A program made the translations under genes and the position numbers. From Oceanisphaera profunda (lineage in GTDB: Bacteria > Pseudomonadota > Gammaproteobacteria > Enterobacterales > Aeromonadaceae), in NCBI RefSeq assembly GCF_002157895.1, contig NZ_CP021377.1, positions 1,798,001-1,862,000 on the forward strand: DNA of 64,000 nucleotides, in the 5' to 3' direction. The notes under the pieces are model-generated. The model saw only the letters and a list, made by a program, of their open reading frames with translations. It was not told the origin of the DNA and ran no database searches. Of this stretch, positions 35,913 to 44,305 are shown in pieces. Within the stretch, counting starts at the first letter, position 1; the number at the start of each line of letters is the position of its first letter.

Positions 35913-36530
35913 ATGAAAAAAATTGTTTTCACGCTAGCCTTAATGCTCGGAGTGGTTGGTGTCGCCCAAGCTCAGGGCGACGTAGAAGCAGGTAAAGCCA
36001 AGTCAGCTACTTGTGCTGCTTGTCATGGCCCTGATGGCAACAGCCCCATCGACATGTACCCTAAATTATCGGGTCAGCATGCCTCTTACTTAGCTAAGCA
36101 ATTAGTTGAGTACAAGGCTGCGGCCACCGGTGGTGAAGGTCGCGCCAACGCCATCATGGGCGGCATGGCCATGCCTTTGTCTGAAGAAGACGTAGCAGAC
36201 TTGTCTGCTTACTTCGCCAGCCAAGCCATTACGCCAAACGCAGCTCCTGAAGATGTTATCGAGCAGGGAGCAGCTTTGTACCAAGGTGGTGATATCGAGC
36301 GCGGCGTTACCGCCTGTATCGCTTGTCACGGCCCACGGGGCGAAGGCTTAGAAGCCGCTAAGTTTCCTAGCTTATCTGGCCAGCACCCTAAGTACATTGC
36401 CGAGCAGTTACATCTGTTTCGCAGTGGTGAGCGTAACAACGACCCGAACGGTATGATGCGCAGTATAGCGGCCAAGTTGACCGATCAAGACATAGAAATT
36501 TTGTCTAAATACGTATCTGGTCTGCGTTAA
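35913..36530 (+). CDS. Cytochrome c4 (diheme)
   Basis: A 205-residue periplasmic diheme cytochrome. ATG 35913 gives a clean signal peptide (MKKIVFTLALMLGVVGVAQAQG, about 20 residues) and is preferred over longer in-frame starts from 35799. Two CxxCH haem sites are present, CAACH and CIACH, one in each half. Axial Met candidates are MAMPLSEEDVADLSAYF and MMRSIAAKLTDQDIEILSKY, showing the internal duplication of the family. It carries electrons to terminal oxidases. Confidence 0.95.
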   Translation: MKKIVFTLALMLGVVGVAQAQGDVEAGKAKSATCAACHGPDGNSPIDMYPKLSGQHASYLAKQLVEYKAAATGGEGRANAIMGGMAMPLSEEDVADLSAYFASQAITPNAAPEDVIEQGAALYQGGDIERGVTACIACHGPRGEGLEAAKFPSLSGQHPKYIAEQLHLFRSGERNNDPNGMMRSIAAKLTDQDIEILSKYVSGLR

Positions 36531-36540
36531 TACTCAGTGT

Positions 36541-36560
36541 TGGGGGCCAAGTGCCCCCAG
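36541..36560 (+). terminator. Possible terminator after cytochrome c4
   Basis: TGGGGGC (36541-36547) pairs with GCCCCCA (36553-36559). The T tract afterwards is poor, so termination may be partial. Confidence 0.45.
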
Positions 36561-37029
36561 CTTGCTCTGGTTTCCTCCATGTCTGCCCTGTGGCACGACC
36601 TGAACTGCCTCCTTTGCTCTCATTCTGAACCGCCTTTATTTTGGCAGGATGCCGCTTGCGCTGATCTAAAGCGACACCGGCTTTGCCTTAATTTTTGTCG
36701 ATCCTGACGATTAGCTGAGGATGAAGGTAAAAAAGCAGCATAGGTTCTGTACTATATTAACCAGACACATTAACAATGCATGCTCAGCCTGGCATATATA
36801 GCTAGACAGGGCACTGGCGGTCTTTTACTGCACCTTGGCCGCGGGCTGATTTGATGACCAAACAGGCTGGTGAGCAACGCTCATTGGCACAAAATACCAG
36901 TTCTCACTGCCGCGAATTTTGCCAAGACTCAGTGCTTGGCGTAGCCGCTCAGAGGGGCTAGCTATCGAATAGCAGGATATCGAATTGATCGATATCGCTG
37001 TAAAAATTTTTGTATATACCGGAGTCGAT
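36561..37029. other. Spacer before yihI with a possible gene remnant
   Basis: No intact gene. On the minus strand 36825-36962 encodes a plausible protein C-terminus of about 45 residues (ASPSERLRQALSLGKIRG, later HQPVWSSNQPAAKVQ and stop), but no start or domain accompanies it. The promoter of yihI should lie near 36740-36760. Confidence 0.35.
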
Positions 37030-37650
37030 ATGACACGCATGAAAAAAACCCGTAGCCCGGGTGCCGTGGTAGCCCGTAAAGATAAGCGGGAAACAGCAGA
37101 GCAAAGTAAAGAGCGCCAGCGCAAGGCCGGACGTAAAGGTTTAGCTGCCGGTTCACGCCAAAATGTGCCAGAGCTAAAATCTCAGGCAAATGAGCAGCAG
37201 ACGCCAAAAGATCCACGACACGGTTCGAAAAAACCGGTGGCCTTAGGTGTGACTAACGAGCCAACGGCTGCTCAGCTACAAGCCGCAGCTGCTAAAAAAG
37301 CCGCCAAGGCCGAGCAGAAAGCCGCAGCCAAGCATGATATCGCCAAAATAGAGGTGATAGACGAGGCAGAACTCACGCCCGAGCTAACGCCAGAGCAAGA
37401 ATTAGAACAACTCGAGAACGACGACCGTTTAAATGGTTTGTTGGATCAAGTAGATGCCGGTAAGAAGCTCAATAAAGCCGATGCCAGCTGGTTGGATAAA
37501 AGACTTGCCCGCCATCAGCAGCTGCTTGAGCAACTGGGTTTGCTGGACGACGAAGATGAAGAGTCCGAGGAAGGCGATGACTTATGGTCACGTTTTATGG
37601 ATGCAGAGTTTGATCCTGCGCAATATGAGGATAAGGAAGATAAGTCATGA
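37030..37650 (+). CDS. yihI: Der GTPase-activating protein YihI
   Basis: 206 residues. YihI activates the GTPase Der and so modulates ribosome assembly. The basic N-terminal half (RRKR-type clusters, QTPKDPRHGSKKPVALGVT) and the acidic C-terminal half (LEQLENDDRLNGLLDQVDAG, then Glu/Asp-rich) follow the E. coli plan; here it is longer because of an Ala/Lys-rich linker. ATG 37030 follows GGAG at a normal distance. It overlaps the next gene by four bases. Confidence 0.93.
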   Translation: MTRMKKTRSPGAVVARKDKRETAEQSKERQRKAGRKGLAAGSRQNVPELKSQANEQQTPKDPRHGSKKPVALGVTNEPTAAQLQAAAAKKAAKAEQKAAAKHDIAKIEVIDEAELTPELTPEQELEQLENDDRLNGLLDQVDAGKKLNKADASWLDKRLARHQQLLEQLGLLDDEDEESEEGDDLWSRFMDAEFDPAQYEDKEDKS

Positions 37651-38105
37651 TCTCTGTTTGGTTAATTGCCGCCCTTGTGGGCGGCGTTATCATCTTGGCC
37701 TTGGGTATTTATGCGGGCAAGTTACTGGCACAGGTGAAGTCACAAACCTTGCGCCAAACTCAAGCCGTGAGTGCGCGTAATGAGCGCATTCTAGAAAGCA
37801 TTAACACCATAGCGCTGGCCGTAAGCCAAGAGCAATGTAATGAGTCGGAAGGCGCGATTCGTTTAACTAACCTGCTGAATGCGCTGCAGTTTAGCCAGCC
37901 ACGCGATTTTGAGCGGGAATATCCAGCCCTGTATGAGCTGTATGAGAAAGTAAAAGACATGCCTACGCATGAGGCTCGAAAAAATTATAAGCGCAATGAA
38001 ATTATGCGCCTAGATATACAACGCGCCGGTTTTGAATTAGAGCTGGCAGCACAAATTAAAACTGAGGCAAAGCAGCTGTCGGGGCTAACACTGCCCGGCG
38101 CGTAA
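37647..38105 (+). CDS. DUF2489-family membrane-anchored protein
   Basis: 152 residues. One N-terminal hydrophobic segment (about 4-25, VWLIAALVGGVIILALGIYAG) anchors a helical cytoplasmic domain with a conserved-looking RDFEREYPALYELYEKVKDMPTHEARK stretch. Proteins of this type sit between yihI and hemN in Vibrio and relatives. The function is unknown. It starts within the yihI stop (ATGA), so translation is coupled, and hemN follows 14 bp later. Confidence 0.88.
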   Translation: MISVWLIAALVGGVIILALGIYAGKLLAQVKSQTLRQTQAVSARNERILESINTIALAVSQEQCNESEGAIRLTNLLNALQFSQPRDFEREYPALYELYEKVKDMPTHEARKNYKRNEIMRLDIQRAGFELELAAQIKTEAKQLSGLTLPGA

Positions 38106-38119
38106 GCCGGGGAGAGTTG

Positions 38120-39490
38120 ATGACCGCACAAATTGCTTGGGATCAGGCGCTGATCGAAAAATATAATTACTCTGGGCCGCGTTATACCTCATATCCCACG
38201 GCGCTGGAGTTTAATAGCGACTTTGGCATGCCCGAGCTGGAAGTGGCCGCCGGCCGTTATCCTGATCGCCCCTTATCTTTATATGTGCATATTCCGTTTT
38301 GTCATAAGCTCTGCTATTACTGCGGCTGCAATAAAGTTATTACTCGCCACCAGAGCAAAGCCGACCCTTATCTCGACTACTTAGAGCTAGAGATTAAGCG
38401 TCTAGCGCCCTTGTTTGCTGATCGAACCGTGACCCAATTGCACTGGGGCGGTGGTACTCCTACCTTTTTAACTGAGCCGCAAATTCGCCGCTTAAATAGC
38501 CTGTTACGCGAGCATTTCAACTTTGCCGAGCAAGGCGAATACAGCATCGAAATCGACCCGCGTAAAATTGAGCTGAGCTTATTAGATGTGCTCAAAGAGG
38601 TGGGCTTTAATCGCATCAGTTTAGGCGTACAAGATTTTAATAAAGCGGTGCAGCAAATGGTCAACCGCGACCAAGATAACGACTTTATCAAGGCGCTGGT
38701 GCTGCGCGCCGCCGAGTTAGGCTTTCGCTCCACTAACCTCGACTTAATCTACGGCTTGCCGCTGCAAACCCCTCAAAGCTTTCAACACACCTTAAAAGAA
38801 ATAGTGGCGCTCAAACCCGCTCGCTTATCAGTGTTTAACTACGCCCATATTCCGAGCCGCTTTGCTGCCCAGCGCAAATTGAATGAGGCGGACATGCCCA
38901 CTCCTGCTAATAAATTATTGATGCTTGAGCAAAGCATTAACTTTTTAACCGCAGAAGGTTATCAGTTTATTGGCATGGATCACTTTGCGCTGCCCGATGA
39001 CAGCCTCGCCATCGCCCAGCGCGAAGGTAAATTGCACCGTAACTTTCAGGGCTACACCACTCAAGGCGACTGTGATTTATTAGGTTTAGGGGTGTCGGCG
39101 ATCAGCATGATTGGTGATGCCTACTCACAGAATAAAAAAGACATAAAAGAATATTACGGCCAGCTGGATGCGCTCGGCCATGCGCAAACTGTGGGTTATG
39201 CCTTAAATGAAGATGACTGTTTGCGCCGGGATTTAATCAAAACCCTGATTTGTAACTTCGAGCTGGAATTTGCACCGTTAGAGGCCGCGTACCACATCAA
39301 GTTTACCGATTACTTCGCTGACGATTTAGTTTTGCTGCAAACTTTTATCGACGATGAATTGGTCACGCTCAGCGACACCGGCATTAAAGTGACGCTCAAG
39401 GGCGAGCTATTGATCCGCAATATCTGCATGTGCTTTGACGTACATCTACGCCGCCAAGCCAGAATGCAGCAATTTTCGAGAGTGATTTAA
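38120..39490 (+). CDS. hemN: Oxygen-independent coproporphyrinogen III oxidase
   Basis: A 456-residue radical SAM enzyme. It decarboxylates coproporphyrinogen III to protoporphyrinogen IX without oxygen, in haem synthesis. The 4Fe-4S motif is in HIPFCHKLCYYCGCNK (CX3CX2C plus the extra Cys of true HemN), with GGGTPTFL and the YGLPLQTPQSF signature. The C-terminal HemN domain is complete. ATG 38120 with GGAGAG upstream is preferred over the adjacent TTG at 38117. Confidence 0.96.
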   Translation: MTAQIAWDQALIEKYNYSGPRYTSYPTALEFNSDFGMPELEVAAGRYPDRPLSLYVHIPFCHKLCYYCGCNKVITRHQSKADPYLDYLELEIKRLAPLFADRTVTQLHWGGGTPTFLTEPQIRRLNSLLREHFNFAEQGEYSIEIDPRKIELSLLDVLKEVGFNRISLGVQDFNKAVQQMVNRDQDNDFIKALVLRAAELGFRSTNLDLIYGLPLQTPQSFQHTLKEIVALKPARLSVFNYAHIPSRFAAQRKLNEADMPTPANKLLMLEQSINFLTAEGYQFIGMDHFALPDDSLAIAQREGKLHRNFQGYTTQGDCDLLGLGVSAISMIGDAYSQNKKDIKEYYGQLDALGHAQTVGYALNEDDCLRRDLIKTLICNFELEFAPLEAAYHIKFTDYFADDLVLLQTFIDDELVTLSDTGIKVTLKGELLIRNICMCFDVHLRRQARMQQFSRVI

Positions 39491-39515
39491 CGGCAGCGCC
39501 GAGCACCAAGCTTAA

Positions 39516-39550
39516 ACAAAAACACCGAGCTCAAAACTCGGTGTTTTTGT
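39516..39550. terminator. Terminator after hemN
   Basis: A 14-bp stem, ACAAAAACACCGAG (39516-39529) with its complement at 39537-39550, containing a T run. A GCGCCGAGCACCAAGC repeat lies just before it (about 39494-39511). Confidence 0.9.
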
Positions 39551-39559
39551 TTGTGCCGT

Positions 39560-39665
39560 CATACTGGTACTGAATCAAGTTCAGCATGACGGCCCCGGTA
39601 TCTCGCACTTAGCCCTAAATCCACAACCAAGATCCTGATTTTCATCAGGAAGACGGCAAAATAAA
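39560..39665. repeat. ATCCTGAT-hairpin intergenic repeat (copy near add)
   Basis: It contains TACTGAATCAAGTTCAGCAT, GGTATCTCGCACTTAG and GATCCTGATTTTCATCAGGA followed by AGACGGC. Related copies lie at about 50652-50730, 50767-50850, 54405-54525 and a shortened one at 60750-60790. The CCTGATNNNNATCAGG part forms a hairpin. No ORF is present between hemN and add. Confidence 0.75.
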
Positions 39666-39778
39666 AAATAACCACCGTACTCTGTAGTCCTGCGCTTTAG
39701 CTGCAGCTCTTGCGGAGCAAGATAGGTTTTTTGGTTAGCGCTAGCGGAGGGCATAAAGCGGACGGCGTATGGCGTTTT

Positions 39779-40768
39779 TTAGCTTGGCGCTAATTTAGCT
39801 CTTTGCTCGGCACTCATAAACGCCATCGCGAGGGCATTTTCTTGGCAGCGGCGAAGGTGTGCGGGGGTTAAGCCGGCGGCGTTAGCGGCGGTGCTGTATT
39901 CATGGCGCAACTCTATGCCGTGCACTGCGGGGTCGTCGGTATTTAAACAGACTCTAATATCGCGGGCTAAAAAGGTATGAATGGGATGGGCGCTTAAATC
40001 TGACACGGTACTGGTTTGCAGATTAGAGGTGAGGCAAGATTCTATGCTGATATTGTGCTCAGCTAAATAATCGAGCAAAGCTTCATCCTCTATGGCGTTT
40101 ACGCCGTGGCCGATGCGCTCAGCACCCAGTTCTTTAATGGCTTGCCAAATACTGCTGCTGCCAGCGGCTTCGCCGGCATGCACTGTTACGCGCAGACCCG
40201 CATCGCGCACTCGCTTAAAATGCGCCACGAATAACTCTCCGGGAAAACCCAACTCATCGCCGGCTAAGTCTATTGCCACTAATCTGTCTTTATAGGCCAA
40301 GCAGGCTGCCAGCTCTTGCTCACAAGCGGCTTGGCCAAAGGTGCGGCTCATAATACCGATTAAGTTTACGGGAATACCAAAGTCACGACTGCCCGCCGCT
40401 ACGCCATCGAGCACGGCTTCTACTACCCCTTGTGAGTCTAGATCGTGATGCATGGCCATATAACCTGGGCTAAAGCGCAGCTCCGCATAATGAATGCCGG
40501 CCTGGCTTAAGTCTTCGATATTTTCATAGGCTACCCGCCGGCAGGCATCGTAATTGCCTAACACTTTCACGCCCCAGTCGAGCTTGGCCAGAAACGAAAC
40601 TAAATCCGGTGCATTATCTTGCACCTGCACATGAGGGCGCAGGCCCGCCAGCGTATTGGCGGGCAGCTGCATCTTAAAGTGTTGGCCCAGCTCTAAGATG
40701 GTATTTGGGCGAATATTACCGTCTAAATGCCGATGCAAATCCAATAACGGCAAGCGGTCGTCAATCAT
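39779..40768 (-). CDS. add: Adenosine deaminase
   Basis: A 329-residue metal-dependent hydrolase converting adenosine to inosine in purine salvage. The zinc ligands are in [15 protein letters not shown] and the [10 protein letters not shown] / NTDDP segments; the catalytic Glu is in [10 protein letters not shown]. It matches E. coli Add closely (333). ATG 40768 is used because AAGGAGCG precedes it; a longer frame to 40849 runs into a repeat. In E. coli add is elsewhere, so it is an insertion between hemN and glnG here. Confidence 0.95.
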   Translation of the reverse strand: MIDDRLPLLDLHRHLDGNIRPNTILELGQHFKMQLPANTLAGLRPHVQVQDNAPDLVSFLAKLDWGVKVLGNYDACRRVAYENIEDLSQAGIHYAELRFSPGYMAMHHDLDSQGVVEAVLDGVAAGSRDFGIPVNLIGIMSRTFGQAACEQELAACLAYKDRLVAIDLAGDELGFPGELFVAHFKRVRDAGLRVTVHAGEAAGSSSIWQAIKELGAERIGHGVNAIEDEALLDYLAEHNISIESCLTSNLQTSTVSDLSAHPIHTFLARDIRVCLNTDDPAVHGIELRHEYSTAANAAGLTPAHLRRCQENALAMAFMSAEQRAKLAPS

Positions 40769-40787
40769 AGTGGCGCTCCTTAGATCT

Positions 40788-40874
40788 GGGTGAGGGGTGA
40801 ATGGTAAGGCGTGAGGAGTAGCTGATGTTGAAGATCCGAGTTTTTGCACCTCACTCTTTACTCCTCACCCTTCA
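40788..40874. repeat. Inverted pair of the GTGAGGGGTGAAG-type repeat between glnG and add
   Basis: GGTGAGGGGTGAATGGTAAG, continuing GCGTGAGGAGTA (40788-40819), faces CTCACTCTTTACTCCTCACC (40850-40869) and CTTCAC. The arms could pair in RNA. The last bases of glnG lie inside the second arm. Confidence 0.6.
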
Positions 40875-42336
40875 CATTCAATTTGCGCGTCAGCGTGTTG
40901 CGACCCCAGCCTAGTAGTTTGGCGGCGGCTTGCTTATGGCCTTGGCTATGAGCAAGCGCGCAATCTAGCAATATTTGCTCCACTTCTGGTAATACGTCAG
41001 TTAACAATCCCTCTCGGCCTTGACTAAATTCTTGCTCGGCCCACAGCTGTAAGTGTAAGCGCCAATCGGGGACTTGGCTGATTTGCGGTGCGGCTTGTGC
41101 ACCGGATTGAGTGCTGGCCTGACTGTCGCTCTGAATGCCGGCTGGCAATACAGACGCTGCGCTGGCTTGTAATTCTTCGGGCAAGTCGCCGATCAGCACT
41201 TCTTGGCCTGAGGCCATCACCGTTAGCCAACGGCAGACGTTTTCTAATTGGCGCACGTTACCGGGCCAAGGTAGCGTTTGCAGATACGCTTTTGTATCGG
41301 GATGCAGACTCTTTGCTTCCACGCTCAGCTCATTGGCGGCTTGGGCTAAAAAGTGTGCGGCTAACTGCGGAATATCTTGCGCGCGCTCAAAGAGTGCGGG
41401 CATCAAGATGCGGATCACATTCAGTCGATGAAATAAGTCCTCTCTAAAACCCCCAGCACTGACTTTGAGCTCTAAGTCTTGATGGGTAGCGGCAATAATG
41501 CGCACATCGACGGTCAGTGCTTGCTGGCCGCCGACCCGATAAAATTGGCCGTCCGCCAGTACGCGCAGCAGCCGAGTTTGAACTTCTAATGGCATGTCGC
41601 CAATTTCATCGAGAAACAAGGTGCCGCCGTTGGCCTGCTCAAAGCGCCCTTGGCGAATACTATTGGCACCGGTAAAGGCACCTTTTTCATGGCCGAATAA
41701 TTCTGATTCAATCAAATCTTTAGGAATCGCCGCCATATTCAGCGCAATAAAAGGCTGCTTGGCCCGCGGGCTGTGCTTGTGCAACGCCTTGGCCACCAGC
41801 TCTTTACCGGTACCGCTTTGGCCATTGATTAACACCGCAATTGAAGAGCGGGCCAGCCGACCTATGGCCCGAAACACCGCTTGCATGGCCGGAGCTTCGC
41901 CAATGATTTGCGGTGTGCGGCTTATGGTTTGCGCAGCACTGGGTGCCTGCTGCTCTTGGCCATGAGTGATGGCTCTATTTACTAAGGTCAGCGCATGGTC
42001 GATATCAAAGGGCTTGGGCAGGTATTCAAAGGCGCCATGTTGATAAGCCTGTACCGCGCTGTCTAAGTCCGAATGGGCGGTCATGATGATCACCGGTAAG
42101 GCTGGCACTTGCTGATGAATGCGCGTTAATAGCGCCAAGCCGTCCAATTCAGGCATCCGAATATCAGACACCACCACTTGCGGTAGCGCTTGTTTGAATA
42201 CGGCCTGTTCAAGGGCGGCTAATAAGCTGTGGCCATCGCTAAAGCTTTGGTAGCTCAGATTGGCGCTAGCCATGGCGCGCTCTAATACCCAACGAATGGC
42301 GCTGTCGTCATCTACTATCCACACTTGTGCTGTCAT
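40858..42336 (-). CDS. glnG: Nitrogen regulator NtrC (NRI)
   Basis: A 492-residue sigma-54 activator. A receiver (1-125; Asp in [13 protein letters not shown]) is followed by the AAA+ domain (about 150-385; Walker A-type NGQSGTGKE, the sigma-54 contact loop [18 protein letters not shown]) and a C-terminal Fis-type helix-turn-helix ([18 protein letters not shown]). The Walker A carries Gln where Glu is more usual, probably neutral. It activates glnA from the NtrC site and sigma-54 promoter near 48.35-48.52 kb. It lies 32 bp after glnL. Confidence 0.96.
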   Translation of the reverse strand: MTAQVWIVDDDSAIRWVLERAMASANLSYQSFSDGHSLLAALEQAVFKQALPQVVVSDIRMPELDGLALLTRIHQQVPALPVIIMTAHSDLDSAVQAYQHGAFEYLPKPFDIDHALTLVNRAITHGQEQQAPSAAQTISRTPQIIGEAPAMQAVFRAIGRLARSSIAVLINGQSGTGKELVAKALHKHSPRAKQPFIALNMAAIPKDLIESELFGHEKGAFTGANSIRQGRFEQANGGTLFLDEIGDMPLEVQTRLLRVLADGQFYRVGGQQALTVDVRIIAATHQDLELKVSAGGFREDLFHRLNVIRILMPALFERAQDIPQLAAHFLAQAANELSVEAKSLHPDTKAYLQTLPWPGNVRQLENVCRWLTVMASGQEVLIGDLPEELQASAASVLPAGIQSDSQASTQSGAQAAPQISQVPDWRLHLQLWAEQEFSQGREGLLTDVLPEVEQILLDCALAHSQGHKQAAAKLLGWGRNTLTRKLNVKGEE

Positions 42337-42368
42337 GAGTTCTCTTCTTGCCTAAATGAGTGTCTAAA

Positions 42369-43571
42369 TTAGTGCTTCAGTGGCAGATAAATAATAAATT
42401 CCGTATGGCCGGGCCGACTGTGACTTTCGATACGGCCATTATGTTGCTGAATAATATCTTGAGCCAGCGATAACCCTAAGCCAGTACCGCCTTGGCGCCC
42501 CGTCACCATGGGGTAGAACAAGGTATCGCGCAATATCTCTGCGATGCCAGGGCCGTTATCAATAATGTGAATGGTGGCGGCCAGTCGATAGCGCTGACCT
42601 TGTAGCATGACCTGATGCGCGGTGCGGGTTTTCAACAAAATTTGCCCAGTAGAAAACTCGGCTTGCTCAGTTAATGCTTGAGCGGCGTTGCGCACTATAT
42701 TCAGCAGCGCTTGCTCCAGCTGCTCTGGCTCGACTTCGAGCTCGGGAATGCTGGGATCATAATCGCGGACTAAGGTGATGGCGGCGGGTAATTCTAGGGC
42801 CACTAATTGGCGCACTCGCTCTAATACTGCGTGCAGATTTACTGCTTGGCGCTGCCCCATACGCTGTGGGCCTAATAGTCGGTCAACTAAGTTAGATAAG
42901 CGATCCGCCTGCGCGATGATCAGCTGGGTAAATTCTTTAAGGTCCCCACGGCCTAGCTCTTGTTCTAATTCACGTTCTAATAATTGCGCCGCGCCCCGCA
43001 AGCCGCCGAGTGGGTTTTTTATTTCATGAGCTAGCCCGCGCACTAGCTCGCGGGCCACTTGTTGTTGGGTGCGTTGCTGCAATTCTTGGCTGATTTTTTT
43101 TTGCTGATCGATCAGATGAATTTCAACCAGCGCTAAGCCTTGGCTCAAGGCAGGCCGAGCGACCTGTTCTGGGATTGGATGATCGGCTGAAGGTTTATCA
43201 ACAGCGGGCGAGCAAAGAACAGCCGCCGGCAAGGGTGTAACACTCACCTCTACCCAGCGGGAAAGGCCTTCAATGGTGAGTTGTACTTCGCTGTCAGTAA
43301 AACCTTGTTCAAGACTAATGCAGTGACGAATACGCGCTAAATCCAGCGACATATCTAAGGCCGCGTCCTCATCATGCAGATACACAGCCCCACCTTGTAA
43401 GCGACGTTTACTTAGCGGCAGCAATTGTTCGGCGGCGGTATTAGCGAACAGCACCTGCAATTGAGCGTCCACCACTAACACCCCCGTGAGCAGATTGTCT
43501 AACAGGGCTCTGCTTTCTAGCGTTAATGCGGATGATAGGTTACTGGAAGGATGATCTGACATTATGGCCAT
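42369..43571 (-). CDS. glnL: Nitrogen sensor kinase NtrB (NRII)
   Basis: A 400-residue cytoplasmic kinase/phosphatase of NtrC, controlled by PII. The PAS domain (about 15-130) has a polar insert, RPALSQG-type, that makes the protein longer than the E. coli 349. The phospho-His is in RGLAHEIKNPLGGLRGAAQLL, with N-box NIVRNAAQAL and GGTGLGLSLAQDI in the ATPase. A perfect NtrC site lies 56 bp before the start, so autoregulation is likely. ATG 43562 is an alternative start. Confidence 0.95.
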   Translation of the reverse strand: MAIMSDHPSSNLSSALTLESRALLDNLLTGVLVVDAQLQVLFANTAAEQLLPLSKRRLQGGAVYLHDEDAALDMSLDLARIRHCISLEQGFTDSEVQLTIEGLSRWVEVSVTPLPAAVLCSPAVDKPSADHPIPEQVARPALSQGLALVEIHLIDQQKKISQELQQRTQQQVARELVRGLAHEIKNPLGGLRGAAQLLERELEQELGRGDLKEFTQLIIAQADRLSNLVDRLLGPQRMGQRQAVNLHAVLERVRQLVALELPAAITLVRDYDPSIPELEVEPEQLEQALLNIVRNAAQALTEQAEFSTGQILLKTRTAHQVMLQGQRYRLAATIHIIDNGPGIAEILRDTLFYPMVTGRQGGTGLGLSLAQDIIQQHNGRIESHSRPGHTEFIIYLPLKH

Positions 43572-43626
43572 AAGCGTATTTTCAGCACTCTTGTTAGTCC
43601 TCAGCGAAGGTGGCGTCTAGAGTATT

Positions 43627-43641
43627 GCACCAGTTTGGTGC
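43627..43641. promoter_or_regulatory. NtrC binding site upstream of glnL
   Basis: GCACCAGTTTGGTGC fits the NtrC consensus GCACC-N5-GGTGC exactly. In E. coli a similar site lowers transcription from the glnL promoter. Confidence 0.85.
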
Positions 43642-43805
43642 GCCATTCTAGCGCGGATCAGCGAGCGCTGTCGCTTGGGTATTACAGACATTAGCGGGTG
43701 CTGAATCAAGGGTGACTGAAATCAGTAGATACAAGTCGCTACATTTAACAGGTTGCCTGACACGGCGGCATGTTGAAACCGCATATTAAAACAGTAAATA
43801 AAAGT

Positions 43806-43845
43806 TTGTCTGATATGGATAGCAGGAATATAATTAGCATGCTAA
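43806..43845 (+). promoter_or_regulatory. slyA promoter with a SlyA-type operator
   Basis: TTGTCT (43806-43811) and TATAAT (43829-43834) are 17 bp apart. The perfect palindrome TTAGCATGCTAA (43834-43845) covers the expected start of transcription and differs by one base from the SlyA consensus TTAGCAAGCTAA, pointing to autoregulation. Confidence 0.8.
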
Positions 43846-43862
43846 CTAGTTTGGAGGTGGTG

Positions 43863-44294
43863 ATGAAAACTTTAGGCATGACGCTTTCTTGCTTAGTACG
43901 CCAGTGGCGCTGGGTAAATGATGAACGATTGAAGCCATTAGGTCTTACCCAAAGCCGCTGGATTACCCTGAGTCATCTAAAATATGAAGATGGTATGCAG
44001 CAGCATCAGCTGGCGCGCTTGGTGGGCGTAGAAAGCCCTTCGTTAGTACGCACCCTCGATGGCTTAGAGAGCTTAAGCTTGGTAGAGCGTCGCCCCTGTG
44101 AAAATGACAGACGCGGTAAAACCGTGCATTTAACGGATGCCGCCAGCGAGCTGGTGACGGAAATGGATCGAGTACTGGATGACACCCGAGCACAGGTATT
44201 AGCGGGCTTAAGCACACAAGAAATTAAAGAGTTCACCCGTATGGTCGAGCATATTAATGACAACCTGCACCGGCTAACAAATCACAAAGGCTAA
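43863..44294 (+). CDS. slyA: SlyA/MarR-family regulator
   Basis: A 143-residue dimeric winged-helix regulator. It resembles E. coli/Salmonella SlyA throughout (LKPLGLTQSRWITL, QLARLVGVESPSLVRTLD, NDRRGKTVHLTD). ATG 43863 follows GGAGG; the longer frame starting at 43770 crosses the promoter and is rejected. It heads an operon with an HlyD-type protein and a DUF2955 protein and probably controls it, releasing DNA on binding an aromatic compound. It is inserted between glnL and glnA compared with E. coli. Confidence 0.92.
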   Translation: MKTLGMTLSCLVRQWRWVNDERLKPLGLTQSRWITLSHLKYEDGMQQHQLARLVGVESPSLVRTLDGLESLSLVERRPCENDRRGKTVHLTDAASELVTEMDRVLDDTRAQVLAGLSTQEIKEFTRMVEHINDNLHRLTNHKG

Positions 44295-44305
44295 TTGAGG
44301 TACGA

